Shown here: positions 20,056 to 33,357 of the stretch, one piece after another
How the letters are laid out: the number at the start of each line of letters is the position of its first letter
How positions within the stretch are numbered: the stretch's first letter is position 1
DNA from: Siphonodentalium dalli
Lineage: Eukaryota > Mollusca > Scaphopoda > Gadilida > Siphonodentaliidae
Direction: 5' to 3'
NCBI GenBank assembly: GCA_032622095.1
Contig: CP136065.1
Coordinates: 96,605,343-96,669,342 of the forward strand
DNA: 64,000 nucleotides
Made by a program: the position numbers and the translations under genes
Notes under the pieces: model-generated
What the model saw: only the letters and a program-made list of their open reading frames with translations
What the model was told of the DNA's origin: nothing
The model's database searches: none

Positions 20056-23000
20056 TCCATCATGGCGGCCATTTTTTTTAAATAAACCAGGTCTCTTTGA
20101 TCGCCATTATAGTAAAGATGATAGCACATGCGGTCTTGTTTTCCGCTCGATTCGTTATGCTAATATACAACCCTTACAAAGTAGCCAAAAATCCGACACC
20201 AGAATCCAATATGGCGGCCAAGATGGCCGCCGAAATGTGAAAATATGCTATTTTTCTGACATGTTACCACCTTTCGTTTGTCTCTGTGGGAAAATGTTAC
20301 AATTTTTGCGTCATGTTATACATTTACCATATAGAGGAGTCATTGGCGAACATATGGGGACCATAATATGCATTCATTGCGGGATATTTTTGTCCGATAT
20401 CACGTTTTCACAAATGCCGGTATCATAGGTCAAAGCCGTATCTCCGTTAATAACGCGATGTTATGTTTCGAATCAATGAATGTTATTGCTATTATAACAA
20501 CACCCATGCATATATATTTGCAGGAGATACTCGAGCTAGGATTCCTCTTATACCTGAGTTGAGGAATATTTACCCAAATCCAAGATGGCGGCCAAAATGG
20601 CCACCAGAAATAAAAAATCGCCGAAAATCGCTGATTTTAACATCAGTGAGCATTATTGTCATGACAACTCCACACCTGCTTACTATTGTAAGTTGGGAAC
20701 ACTTAGGCGAAGAACTTTCCTTGTATCATATCCAAATAAAAGTCCCCCAAATCCAAAATGGCGGACATATTTTGAAAAATTACCGAAATTCCCTCATATT
20801 CACATCATTGGGCATTATTATCGAGACAACTCCATCCATGCGTACAGTTGAGTTGGAAATACCGAGGTGAAGTAATTACCTTACATCTCATGCAAGAAAT
20901 GGTTTTCCAAATCAAAGATGGCGGCCAAAATGGCGACCGAAATTTGAAAACAAGTCTACATTCCTTTACTTTCTTATGATGGGCGTTATTGTTTCGCGAT
21001 TTCTATCCACCATTACATGTTGATATGGAATAGTGACATGAAGTATTCATTAGGGTTTGGCAATTGATACTCACAGCCAAGATCGCTGCTAAATTGGCGG
21101 CTAGAAATTGAAAAGAAATCGATATTTTCACATATTAATTTCAACTTTTTGTCATAATATCGGTATGTATGGACGAAACTGTACATAAACCATCTACTAG
21201 TTCAACCTAAAGGTATCAAAACGCATAACATAGCTCGTATCCTTCTGGAAAGATGAAACACCACCATTAATATCGCGATGTGGCATTTCGAAATCCAGTC
21301 TCCACTTAGCGCCGATAATGGCCGTAAGCGTAGGTGCGCCGAATAGTTATATCAGAACAATTACCTGATAACAGATTCTGATTTGCCACGTCACGTCCAT
21401 AATTATCTGGACCAGCTTCCATTTCTTTGTCTGACAAATCTAGGTTGCTCACACCGACAAAGTATTCACCACTTCCTGGGAGTAGGGTCCCTCTAATCAT
21501 AACGTTTCAAACAATTCATTTTCCGGTGTCTAGCTTACAGAAGGTCATCTCTATGTATGTGTCCCATACCCCATGGGATAACGACATGTACACCTGGCGA
21601 ACTAGTTATCTAGTCACTTCTCAATAGATGGTTCGTCAACTCACAAACTCAGCGAACGCATTGGCATATGTGGAAAACTTCGACAGTGTTTCGAAGGTTG
21701 CTAGCTGTCTCATTCCCTTGGACAGATGTCTGTCTGCTAAGGAGAAGACCCTAGTGTACAGACTACCCACACTTCTTGACCATTATCCGAAGCAAACTGT
21801 GTGACGCCCCGCAGTTGTCTCGTCGAATATCTCCCAGCAGAGAAGAACAATGCTCGCGGTGCTAGTTTGTGGACATGCGCCATGATAGAGGGAATGAAAT
21901 GGGCCACTGTATACACCACCCCTACACCTGGTGCATGTTTAAGATATCGAATGTCATGCGTGTCGGTTTTATTTGGTGTGGTAAGGTTGTATTCCACATC
22001 CGTTTCGAAGCCTTTCTGATTCAACTACGTACACTTTTGTCTGGATAATAATATGCTAGCCTCCCTCAAAACAGTCGGATGGACTAAACTATAATGTCTT
22101 TATAGCATGAATGTATGCGTGTTTTGTTATCCTCTCTCGGGGTTAGTGTCAGTATGTGGGCGGTATTATTCAAGAAAATGTCAGGAACTGTGGTGCATTT
22201 ATTTCACTATGTATTTAAAGAACAATTTACAGTCTCGATGGCAATGGCTGTGGCCGTGGGGGAACGCGACCTTTATGATCATATAGCTTTATATATATAT
22301 AACTTTAGAATATAGTAGTTAATGTCTCATGCATGAAAATGGTCGCATTGGTGATGTTACCAAGAAATCACTTGGTGTACCAACGTTTGTTGAACTGAAT
22401 GCAAGAGCTCATCAACGTAACATTCCTCTGGATGTTCTTCGCGTTGAACATTTCACCCTTTTGTTGATGGCATTTGTACTTTCTTGAACCATACCACCCA
22501 ACGTGAGTATGACATATCAACCAACTATCAAAGGTATCGCCTTTAAGACAACACCCCAGTCTTGGTGGGGTTTATACAGCAGTAGCCAATGGCATACTCC
22601 TGGTCCAGTTGTTTAAGAACGGCTTCCAAACGGATGGGAACATACAATCTTAGCATACAAGGAAAGCAAAGCCACACATGAGATCCTGTCTGAATCTAAA
22701 ACATAACAAAATAAGGGGCGGTGCAGTCATGGTCCAATTTCATTTCCACTATCATGACACATACCTACAAACGAGCACCGTGTGTATTGTTATCATCTGC
22801 TTGGATCTGTTCGGTGAGACGATTGCTGGACGCCAACAAGCTTGTTCTTATGACCATGTTCAAGGAGTTTGGGTATAGTATGCATTATGGTCTTCTACGC
22901 CTTAGCAGAAATGCATCCGTCAAATGTCGGGCTTTCAGCATTCGAAGCCATATACAGAAGTTGTCCGGGTACGTCAGTGCATTAGATGAGTATGTGAATT

Positions 23001-24706
23001 GATGAACAATATATTGAGAAGTGGCTGTTTGGGAAGATCACCAGGTGTACACGTTGTTATCCCCATTAGGTCACCAAAGCTGACAATACGCAGATAGATA
23101 GGTCATTCTGAAAGCTAGTATATACGAATCGACCGAATACCTTTATAGTGTATCGCACAAGATGACGCATATACCCCATATGTAGCATCTGAATTATACC
23201 ATAAGCTATACCACGAATGAAGCTCGCTAAGAATTCCAAGCTTTCGGCATATGTATTGTTTGAAACATTCCGATTAGTGGCACACTCCTACAAAGAAGAG
23301 TAGTGAACTGTTGTTGTGAGTGAGATAGATTAATCTGACGAAGAGACGGAAACGAGACTAGATAATGCTGAATGTGGCAATTCAGAATAAGCTCAGGTAC
23401 TGTTGTTTTGATTCTTGGAAGTCATAATATGACTATTCGGCGCACCTATATACGGTTACGGCCAGTATGAGCCCTTAGTGGAGAATGGATTTTGAAATGC
23501 CACATTGCGATTGTGGGTTTTCATCCTTCCAAAAGGCTACGACTTACATTGGAACTAATATATGGCTTATATTATGTACCGTTTCGTTTATACAAATCAA
23601 TATTATGACAAAAAGTTGAAATTAGTATGTGATAATATCGGCTTCTTTTCAATTTCTGCCCGCCAGTTTGGCCGCCATATTGACTGTGGGTATCACTTGC
23701 CAAACCCTAATGGATAATTCATACATATCAACATGTAATGGTGAGTAGAAATCGCGAAACAATAACGCCCATCCTAAGAAAGTAAAGGAATGTAGGCTGT
23801 TTTCAAATTTCGGTCGCCATTTTGGCCGCCATCTTTGATTTGGAAAACCATTTCTTGCATGAGATGTAAGGTAATTACTTCACCTCAGTATTTCCAACTC
23901 AACTGTACGCATGGATGGAGTTGTCTCGACAATAATGCTTAATGATGTGAATATGAGGGAATTTCGGTGATTTTTCAAAATATGTCCACCATTGTGGGCG
24001 CCATTTTGGATTAGGGGGACTTTTATTTGGATATGGTACAAGGAAAGTTCTTCACCTAAGTGTTCCCAACTTACAATAGTAAGCAGGTGTGGAGTTATCA
24101 TGACAATAATGCTCACTGATGTTAAAATCAGCGATTTTCGGCGATTTTTTATTTCTGGTGGCCATTTTGGCCGCCATCTACGATTTGGGTAAATATTCCT
24201 CAACTCAGGTATAAGAGGAATCCTAGCTCGAGTATCTCCTGCAAATATATATGCATGGGTGTTGTTATAATAGCAATAACAATCATTGATTCGAAACATA
24301 ACATCGCGTTATTAACGGAGATTCGGCTTTGACCTATGATACCGGCATTTGGGAAAACGTGATATCGGACAAAAATATCCAGCAATGAATGCATATTATG
24401 GTCCCCATATGTTCGCCAATGACTCCTCTATATGATAAATGTATAATATGACGCAAAAATTGTAACATTTTCCCACAGAGACAAACGAAAGGTGGTAACA
24501 TGTCAGAAAAATAGCATATTTTCACATTTCGGCGGCCATCTTGGCCGCCATATTTAATTCTGGTGTCGGATTTTTGGCAAATTTGTAAGGGTTGTATATT
24601 AGCATAACGAATCGAGCGGAAAACAAGACCGCATGTGCTATCATCTTTACTATAATGGCGATCAAAGAGACCTGGTGCATTTAAAAAAAATGGCCGCCAC
24701 GATGGA
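20056..24706. repeat. Giant inverted repeat (~4.65 kb palindrome)
   Basis: TCCATC…GGCGGCCATTTTTTTTAAA at 20056 is mirrored by TTTAAAAAAAATGGCCGCC…GATGGA ending at 24706, and similarity continues inward along the whole length, centred near 22380. The outer ~1 kb of each arm is very alike (roughly 95% by eye). The inner part is clearly homologous but diverged, with matched landmarks such as TGCGCCGAATAGT (about 21336) against ACTATTCGGCGCA (about 23430), and GGAATGAAATGGGCC (about 21892) against GGTCCAATTTCATTTCC (about 22730). No protein domain is recognised inside. It could be a fold-back transposon, or an inverted duplication of a tandem repeat. Confidence 0.85.
20200..21110. repeat. Degenerate ~165-185 bp units with AAGATGGCGGCC motif (left arm)
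   Basis: Variants of AAGATGGCGGCCAAAATGGC followed by GAAATTTGAAAA recur near 20212, 20582, 20756, 20918 and 21082. The spacing is about 162-185 bp, with one double step. The right arm carries the same series in reverse. So each arm is itself an old tandem array. Confidence 0.65.
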
Positions 24707-25905
24707 CAAATGAGCTTTCTTTTTATTCTGTCCCTATTCGAGTTCCAAAAAAAATTGTAAAGAAGTGATTCGAACTGTTTAATAAATGCGTTTCCAGGAT
24801 CTGGTAATGCTATGAATAGGTGCGTAAGTTTAGGTAGTATAAGAGATTTGATCACTGGTATTCTTCCGATTGGTGTTAATAGTCTATGTTTCCATGTTTC
24901 GATCATACGGTTTATGTCCACTAATTTTGTATCATAGTTGTGACTCATCTTGCCTAGGTCTGTATTGAACTGAATACCCAATAAATCGAAGGTAGGAGAA
25001 AAGTTTAGATTTAGATCGGGACAAATACAATCTTTCCGATATGTATGTGATCCTATCCACGACGCCTGACATTTGCTAGGGTTGATCCGTAAGCCAGATA
25101 TGTCTGCAAAGAAGTCTAATACTTTATAAGCTTCTCGTAAACTATTTTCACTACCATCTAAGATGAATGTCGCGTCGTCTGCGTACTGTGTTATTTTGTA
25201 TTCCTGATTGCCGAGGGTTATTCCTGCCATATTTCCATTTTGCTTCACCAAGAGAGATAAAATGTCTGCGCATATCAAAACAATATACGGCGAGACAGGG
25301 TCACCTTGTCGACAGCCTCGAGAAAGACTGAAGCTCCTCGAGATGTGGCCATTTATCAGAATTGAGGAATTAATATTGTTGCAAAAAATTGTAATCCATC
25401 TCTTTAGTGATTCACCAAAATTGAACATATCTAAACATTTCATGATGAATTTCCATGATACGGAATCAAATGCTTTTTCAAAATCTACTAAAAGTAAAAG
25501 ACCCGGTTTGTTTTGCAATTTACTTCTGAATATAATATCATAAACCAATCTAGTGTTATCGCCTACGTATCGGCCTTTGAGAAATCCGCTTTGGTCTTCG
25601 CTAATTATGTGAGGTAGAACGCGTTTAAGTCGCTCTGCTATACATGACGATGCTAGTTTGTATGAGACATTCAGTAAGGTGATCGGCCTCCAGTTTTTAA
25701 GAAGGTGTCGTTCCTTGTCTTTTTTGGGGATAATTGTTATCAGGCCTTGTTTTTGTGTTATGGAAAGCTCACCATCAACGAGGGATTCATTTAGCGATTC
25801 ACACAGGAGTTGACCCAGGTCAGACCAGAAAAATTTCCAGAACTCATAAGGATAGCCATCTAAGCCGGAAGATTTTTCGTTTTTTGATTTGTTAGTGCCA
25901 TCGTT
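24707..25905 (-). pseudogene. LINE reverse transcriptase fragment, L1/Tx1-like
   Basis: Reading down the minus strand: KSSGLDGYPYEFWKFF (about 25890), IIPKKDK…NWRPITLLN, a QSGFLKGR motif, LLLVDFEKAFDSVSW, GCRQGDPVSPYIVLICADIL and the catalytic QYADDATFIL near 25170. These are RT motifs of the L1/Tx1 clade. The 5' endonuclease region is missing. A frame break near 25890 separates the upstream linker, and the 3' end stops abruptly at the edge of the giant inverted repeat (24706), into which the frame runs on as unrelated sequence. A dead, truncated element. Confidence 0.85.
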
Positions 25906-25989
25906 AGTTCACCTAGAGTTATGGGGCCTTCTGTTTCGTTATGTTGGTGATCTTTGTCTTTATCGTGGTGAGTAGCTGGTTTCGTATTT

Positions 25990-26515
25990 AGAGCTCTTGG
26001 ATTGTTAGGCTGTTGTCTAGTCTGACCAGTGTCAGATTTCTGAGTTCCATCAGTCGTTGTTTGCTGCATCGTGGAGAACTTGAGGTCTTTGGTTGGTGTC
26101 CACGCTGGCTGATGGAGTGCGATCCGGAGGGCTTCGTGCTATGTAGTTTGTCGATGTAGGTCGTCCGAGCTGCATGCTATGAGGATGGCGGTGCCTACTT
26201 CGTGACTGGACGGACGAAGATCTGGTAGAGGTTGGGCTGTTGGTTCCCCAGAGGTCTGGCTGTTGGTTCCACAGTCTGTGCACCGGAGACATCTTAGTGG
26301 GTCGGTTCTTGCATGTTCTGGCTTTGTTGGCAATCTTCTTGATGTGTAGGTTGAAGATCATTCGTTGTTCTAATATGATTCCTAGTAGGATCGCTTGGTC
26401 AGATGGTTGAATTGTCTCGTTGCCGATCTTGATGTTGATGGACTGTATTTTCTTTCTTCTGTGGAATAGGATGAGTTGGGTTTTCTTGGTGTTGAGTTTG
26501 ATTCAACTACAGTTG
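25990..26515 (-). pseudogene. Second LINE remnant: RT C-terminus, Jockey/CR1-like
   Basis: On the minus strand: KLNTKKTQLILFHRRKK, AILLGIILEQRMIFNLHIKK and, in another frame, ALRIALHQPAWTPTKDLK. This is the usual C-terminal RT-to-end pattern of Jockey/CR1-type LINEs. Frame changes and a stop interrupt it. It abuts the L1/Tx1-like fragment in the same orientation but belongs to a different clade, so one inserted into or next to the other. Confidence 0.65.
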
Positions 26516-27427
26516 AATTCTACCAAGAACACACACGAAGCTTCTGCGGTGGACGGACTGCATGATCAGTGAGTGCACCCTGTCCACTAGCTAATTAACA
26601 GAGACGAATGTATGCACTTAGTCGGATTTCTTATGTCGAAAAATATGGTCGCGCATTTTCGGAATGTTAAAAGCAATATGACAACGGTTTCTATACCACC
26701 AGTGTGTCTATTTTCAGAATCTACCTGTTTCCAGCTTGATATTTTAGTGGAAACAGGTTTGTGTGAGGCTTTTGTTTGTGTACCCCTCTATTTTCCCCGT
26801 CCACCTGGTAATAACAACATGCTATTACGCATAGCTAGTTCGGTAAGTGGCTTTCTTTGTTGCTGGAAATCGAAAAACAGGGAGAGATCTTGCCACAAAT
26901 TGCATAATTACATATCTTAATGTGGAATTTTATCATAAAATCATCATATGAATTGTATTTATGACTGCATTTTCAATTTTCTTTCCCAAATATTAAGGTA
27001 TTGTATATTCTTAAAATCAGCTACATCACAGATAGACGGACATGAACAATCTACAAGGATATCCTGATCATATGGCACAAACAAAACTCCGATACATCGA
27101 TTTTTGGTAAAGATATCGCAGAAAAGCTAACCCTACCCCGAACCATCGCTGATATCAAGTCTTTTGGTCGAACAAAAAACGGTCGCGCAATTTCGGAATG
27201 TCAAACACGACGTACCAACGGTTTATTTACCAATAGCGTGTCTACTTTCAGAGTATACCTGTGTCCAGTTGAAATTTTATTGGAAAAGCATTTTTGGACT
27301 CTTTTAAGAATTTAAAGAGCGTTTACTTATTATACAAATATTAATCGTCATAACTAACCTTCTGGTGGACTGTGTGAGTTGAAATTAACAAAAGTATCAA
27401 ATATGGCGGTCTACTTTCAGAGTCTAC
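26516..27427. repeat. Dispersed repeat copies (GGTCGCGCAATTTCGGAATG family)
   Basis: About 26630-26770 and 27165-27295 share ATGTCGAA…GGTCGCGCA, TTTCGGAATGT and CTACTTTCAGAGTCTACCTG segments. A third copy is at 39776-39910. No coding content. The family is not one I can name. Confidence 0.6.
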
Positions 27428-27587
27428 CTGTTTCCAGTCTGACATTTTAGTGGAAACAAATTGTTTTAAGAGTTTAAAGAGCGTTTCCTGGTTATAAAAA
27501 ATATTAACTGTTTCCAGTCTGACATTTTAGTGGAAACAAATTGTTTTAAGAGTTTAAAGAGCGTTTCCTGGTTATAAAAAATATTAA
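27428..27587. repeat. Tandem duplication, 80 bp x 2
   Basis: CTGTTTCCAGTCTGACATTT … AAAAAATATTAA occurs twice, at 27428 and 27508, virtually identical. It lies inside the dispersed repeat of the previous entry. Confidence 0.85.
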
Positions 27588-29967
27588 CTAACACGATTAG
27601 CCTTATCATGAATTCTGCGAGTTGAAATTATGCACATATATCAAGTATAACCTGGTATAACTCTGAAATGTATTTTTGAGAATATTGGTGTCAGATAAGT
27701 CTCCGCGGGTACAGTACTGCAGTTGCGATCAAAATGTAACGTTGAACCCAATAGAGAGTTTGACAATTTACTCAAATGTTCACAGTGATGGAACTTAATG
27801 GCTATCATATATGCATGGCTCTTACATGTAATCTACTGTAACTATATGCGATTTTTCAAAATTAACTTGCAATATAGTCAGGCCACCAGATACAGTAATT
27901 GATCAAAAATGTGGTTCACATTAATTATATACACCACACTCACGTGCTACAGTGACAATGTCCACTATTCTGCAAATGTAATGTTTATCAAGACTAAAGT
28001 TTAAGGATGTCGTTTCAAATTGATTGATGGTGTTTTTTTCATCAATTGACAAAATTAATGTTTATTGTCAGGACGAATGTCAGGACGAATTTATGTACCG
28101 CATAATACGGAGTTGTGTGGTAAAAAATCTGCAAGTCATATTTATGTAAGTGTCAGTCACTGTTTGTTAAAAAATTTCGGTCATGTAGAATGTTTTATAT
28201 TTTCATGCCAAGCTATGGTGCTTGTGGATCATTCTGTTTTAGTAATAAATTTGGAGAAACCCGACCAACATCAATGTAACAACTACAACAACTCATATAT
28301 GCCAATGATATGTTTAGCCATACATGTGAATAGGGTGGTATTGTTTCAAATTTTTAAATGTTATCATGTCCATATGTATTGCTAAAAAGTGCTGGGCATA
28401 GATTAGTTGTTGTTCTATAAATCCTGGTCGGGTTTACCCAAATTGGGAGTTGAAATTATGTTAATCTGATGATAAAGAAGACACTTTCTCCGTCCACTCA
28501 ATACATCCCCCGAGATACATGTTTAACATACTAAATTAACACCTTAGTCAACATAACAATTCACTTCCTCAAATCCTTTGCCACAAGAATAAAAATAAAT
28601 TGTCAGAGATGTCTTGACACTTTCTAAGAGAGAATTTATTTATAAGGAGACATATATGTACATTGTGTGCTTGGTCTTATATAGTAAAACACATTAAGAT
28701 GCAAGTGACACAGTGCGTGGACAAAGCTTAAAAAGACTTGCATATGAATCACGATTAATGGGATAGAATAATAATGACACGTGTTGTCAATTTCACCATG
28801 TCTATACTACAAAATTAAAGTAATAAATTCTATATTTATGTTATGTGTGAGAACTGTGGGTTCTAACAAGAACAATGACTTTGTTGTATTATTATATGTG
28901 ATAAAGTTTACTATAATGCTCTCATTTTGCGACAAGTATACGTGCCTTTACTGGACGGACAATTGTCGATTGTACAGCATTGTTTATATTGTGAGGAGAT
29001 GGTTCAAGATATCTTAGTCTGACATGATAATGGTGCGACAAGATCGCGAAGAGATAGGAAGTTGTGCATGGCGGTTTCGTGAATACCACTTATTGATACT
29101 AGCAAAGTTGAAGAAGATAGTTGAGGGGACCCTTCCACCATCCTTCATAATGTATCATGACTCCACCTGTTGTGAACAAACCATCGACTTAGCTTAATGG
29201 ATCGTTCTATACTTAGGCTTTGAACCGTGACTTCCTATGGCGATCAACCATCTGGGTCGTGACCCATTGATCATTATAAGATCGAGAAACTTAGCCTATA
29301 CGGGCAACTACCGGGAATTGACTGGAAATTGCAATTATAGCTTATATCGTCGTAATTCAACACCAGTGTTTGCATTTCCGATGCAGTTGATACCCAAATA
29401 TGAAATTTGAGATATACCTGACCATCAGAGTGAACCAAATGTCTTATTTAAGGTTAGCAACAGTTGATAATCAAATACCACAATGGTGTACTAATCATTC
29501 ATTTGTACTTTGCTTAATTTAGTCAGTGTCTAATCACATGGTGCTAGTTTTGTTCCAATTTGGGCACATGTATGTCTAAAACTGTGCAGGCACGTTCTAC
29601 ATATATAGGTCACTGATCATTATAGGATCGGGAGACTTTGTCACCCGATAGCGCCTTAGAAACGGTTTTACTAAGCACCTACTCGGAAAATGAAGAAAAA
29701 TACAATTATAGTTGATATCTATTTTACCCATTAAGCCCTACTTTAGTGGAAATTCGAATTTACAGCTATACATGAAGCGTGAAGATTAATTGTGGTTAGA
29801 ATATTGATGGTGAATGTTGGGTTTCAGTCGCTGTACTGAAGTTCGCCAAATGTAACTGGCGTGGTAAGTGTGAAAGCAAAGCCGATACTCCTTTAGTAAA
29901 GATCTCAGCTGCACTGAAATGTCCATTTGTCAGTAGCACAAATCATGCGAAAACACAGAATATCCCA
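27588..29967. other. Non-coding stretch, nothing recognised
   Basis: AT-rich DNA without recognisable coding, RNA or repeat structure. Confidence 0.45.
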
Positions 29968-29969
29968 GT

Positions 29970-31450
29970 GTATGTGGGATAGACTCAGATGGAGTTAATA
30001 GAGACCTTTCGCATCCTCACGTTTACGATTACGAATACCTATTCGTAGTCGTAAGTCTATCCGTATGACCAAAAAGTCCTTTCGCAAAACGACTACGCGT
30101 AAGAGTTTTGACGAACACGTACCATCATTATTTCGTACCACTTTTAGAACTTAAAGCGTGTGCTTGGTATACAGTCCCTTAATACTTCACTTATCGTCTC
30201 GTTTGCAACAATGCGATAATCATGACCTGTTTATTGTCAATAATTGACCAGTCACAACCTACGACCCGGGATTCTCGTGATATATTGTGGCAATACAGGT
30301 ATAAATGCCAGGTCATATGTGGTGGAAATTCAGTCCGTTGTTATCATGGATAACCTGATAGACGTTATGCTGATGGGGGTCATTATTGAAAAGGGGTTCC
30401 TGAATTTGGACCTCGCATCCATCACGACTCCACCACTTTAAGACCCTTCTAGTCCGCGATTTGATTTCAATGCGATTTCGGCTTCACATGCCCATCACCT
30501 CTTTGGGTTTAGGAAATCCGACATAAGTTTGATGTGCTCGCTGATGTGCATCACTTCTGATTTGGTACTACCAAATCGAAACAAAGTCGACACGGTAGAA
30601 GCGATGTGCATCAAGTGGCTTTTTTGTGTCAGATATTTGACAAACCGGCAAAATTTCGTTGAACAAAATATTGATAAATAACAGGTTTTGGGCAATTTTA
30701 TACTATAGTTGACTGTGGTTATATAGCATTAATTTTGGGCAATTACTCGATTCTGATAACAGAAGCGGCATTTCAAAAAAAATTGTTGTTGTTGGAATCT
30801 GGTGATATGGGGACATCTAATCGGATTGAGTACCTTTAAATGCCGCATTTGTGCGAGTTGTATTTTTTAAATTTAAAATAAATGCAAAGAACAAACCTAA
30901 CAGAGACTGCTGATCTCTGGTGATGTCGGTGGGTGTGCCAAATATTCTTTTAGTAACACCAAATCCATGTCAGTCGTGTATTTTTTGGCGACTAGTTTCA
31001 TAGTGCACTTCTATTACTGCAGAGTTTTGTATCGCAGCCAGCGATGACTATCCGTTGTGAATAGTGATCTTATTTCGCGGGAAGCTCGAGATTCACGACG
31101 AGTAGAGTGATTGCCAATCTAAACAGCACACCGAGGTCGTAGCTCAATGCAACTGGATGGTTTACATGATATACATATAGTCTCGAACGGAGTAAAATAA
31201 TATATTGCCGAAAATAAATTTCAGGTGTTATTTGAGCTTATTACAAACCATGAAATCGTAACCGTTCTTACGGATAGTAAAATACGACGATTAGAAAGTA
31301 CACAAATGTTGGTGACGTAGTACCCTATCCGTAATCGTAAACTTGAGTTTTGCGAAAGGTCTCTAATGACTATGAACTAACATCTATACCTGTGTATGTG
31401 GGATAGACTCCGATGGAGTTAATGACTATGAACTAACATCTATACCTGTG
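29970..31450. repeat. 56 bp tandem duplication, first copy split by a DNA element
   Basis: The unit TGTATGTGGGATAGACT…GATGGAGTTAATGACTATG… appears whole at 31393-31448. The unit before it is interrupted after GTTAAT (29999) by the element at 30000-31363 and resumes at 31364. The intact neighbour thus records the pre-insertion site. Confidence 0.85.
30000..31363. mobile_element. Non-autonomous DNA element (1.36 kb) with TAAT target duplication
   Basis: Left end AGAGACCTTTCGCA and right end TGCGAAAGGTCTC are inverted repeats; similarity extends further as TTACGATTACG/CGTAATCGTAA. TAAT flanks both sides (29996-29999 and 31364-31367), and the intact 31393 tandem copy shows a single TAAT. There is no ORF with domains. 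I cannot assign the superfamily with confidence. Confidence 0.8.
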
Positions 31451-31520
31451 CATGTGTGATACTACATCCCGTTATGATCAACGATGTGGCTTAAAAACTA
31501 GTCAGTGGACAACACGACGA

Positions 31521-31843
31521 ACATAGAGGATCTCAAACGAGTTACTATTTTATACGGAATTTATCAACCGAGTTCACTAAATTCGATTTGAGCAGAGGTT
31601 TACCGAGGCTCAAATAGAATTTAGTGGACGAGGTTGATAAATTACGTATAAAATAGAACGAGTTTGAGATACTTTTTATCACATGATCATATAATCGCTA
31701 AAATTTTATCGAAAAGAACAATAATTAACAGCCAGCGAACTTTGTTACAAAGAGCAGCGTGACGTCATTGCACGCGGCGATATTACACGTGTCTATTACG
31801 CTCGAATATTACATTGGAAAATAGTGCTAATCATGTGATAAAA
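31521..31843. mobile_element. Palindromic MITE, family P1, copy 2
   Basis: Second copy of the 2372-2693 element, in the same orientation: ATAGAGGATCTCA at the left, the same long hairpin, and ATCATGTGATAAAA at the right. No clear target duplication here. Confidence 0.75.
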
Positions 31844-32089
31844 TTATCTAATAAAACAATAATTTAATATGTAATCACATCGTGAAACGTCAGTCTTGTT
31901 GGGAATATTTTCGTTTGACTCAAACTGCATATTATCGAAATTACAAAACCATTCGACACTTACTTTCGTCATTTACTGTATCTTGAGGCATAACTATATC
32001 GTATATTGAAACTATTAAATCACGGGTAGTTACAGTGGGTCAAACACGAGTGTTAATCTTCAAATATAGTTGCACAGGGTCGCCAATAA

Positions 32090-32570
32090 GTGATATTACA
32101 ATCAACGTTTGAGCATAACACGAAATTCTCCATAGGGTTCAGTGTTAAATTTTGATCGCAACTGTAGGCAGCAAGAATCATCTGATCACATCCAATCTTT
32201 TTAAAGCTATGTCTGTGTTTCATACTTAGTATTTTTTTAGGAATATCAGTACGCGCATATCATCATACGCAAAATGGCGCCATTTATCCAAAATACTAGA
32301 ATCTCCATAGGGCTCTGTGTTAAATTTTGATCGCAACCGTAGCGAGCAAGAATGAACTGATCACATCAAAATTTTCAAAAATACACGGAAGGGTCATAGC
32401 TAGTAGTTTTGAGAACTTTCAAATCGCACCGATCGCCATACGGCACCATCTATCGTTTTCTGCAATTACGAAACGCTCTCTAAATTAGGTTGACCCCGAT
32501 TTAGACCGACCCGCTAAAATTCAAGAATGGAAACAAGTCAATCCTGAAAACACACCTACTATGCATACAT
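32090..32570. repeat. Dispersed repeat with internal duplication (CTCCATAGGG family)
   Basis: Two diverged units each contain TCTCCATAGGG, TTAAATTTTGATCGCAAC and GGCACCATC or GGCGCCATTTATC. A related copy is at 40193-40560, where the same tail AGAATGGAAACAAGTCAATC also occurs. Non-coding. Confidence 0.65.
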
Positions 32571-33357
32571 AATCCGTTTTCAGATCGCTGTTAACAAACC
32601 AAAAATGCAAAATGACATAAGGAATCCGACTAACTTGATATAGATAATTCTATGTTTGAGTTACAGCGTCCTTTTCATCTTATAGGACAATGTGACATTT
32701 TCGTCGGAAAAATCTTAGTTTTATGCTAGTTTTACTTCTACCTTCCATTTATGGTGGTTTTCCTGTGAAATGACGGATTAAATTAAAAATTACGCTTGTT
32801 TCGATTAAGGTTATTTTTTAGTTATTTCTTTATATAAATAGTTATAGTTAACTATAGTAATTTCTTAAATAATCCTGGACCACTTCTATTGACATTGTTC
32901 AAAGATAAAGTACTGGACGTGTAGTATATGGTCGATTATCGACATTTTACCGCCTTGTAAATTGCAAGTGTAGACCGTGTATAGTATTGGCCCCTGCCTT
33001 TTGCATGTGCTCAATTATCTAGGCTTAGCCTTGTAGATTGTTCCGACTTTTAGCAAATATCTATAGTCTCTATAATATGCATATATAGCATTCTTACAAG
33101 CTATAGACGACTTATGAATTTGAAAAGTTTATTTTATGTTTAATATATCATAATTTATTTTAACATTTTAAAAACTTACAAGACTGTTGAAGTTCCCAGT
33201 CTTTTTTGTTGACTTTCAGTATTGTTATGCATTGTTATGCATTGAGATAATTTTAGTTAAAATATGAATTTTAACAGCTTTTTATGTTAAAATCTATTGT
33301 TTTAGGTTTCAGTCAGCTATTCTATTAGCGTTTTGACCATGTACATTGGAAAGTCTA

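Noticed and set aside
20463-20870. Protein-coding gene in the palindrome arm
   Set aside because: The frame follows the internal tandem repeat and is mirrored in the other arm with different stops; no domain and no splice structure.
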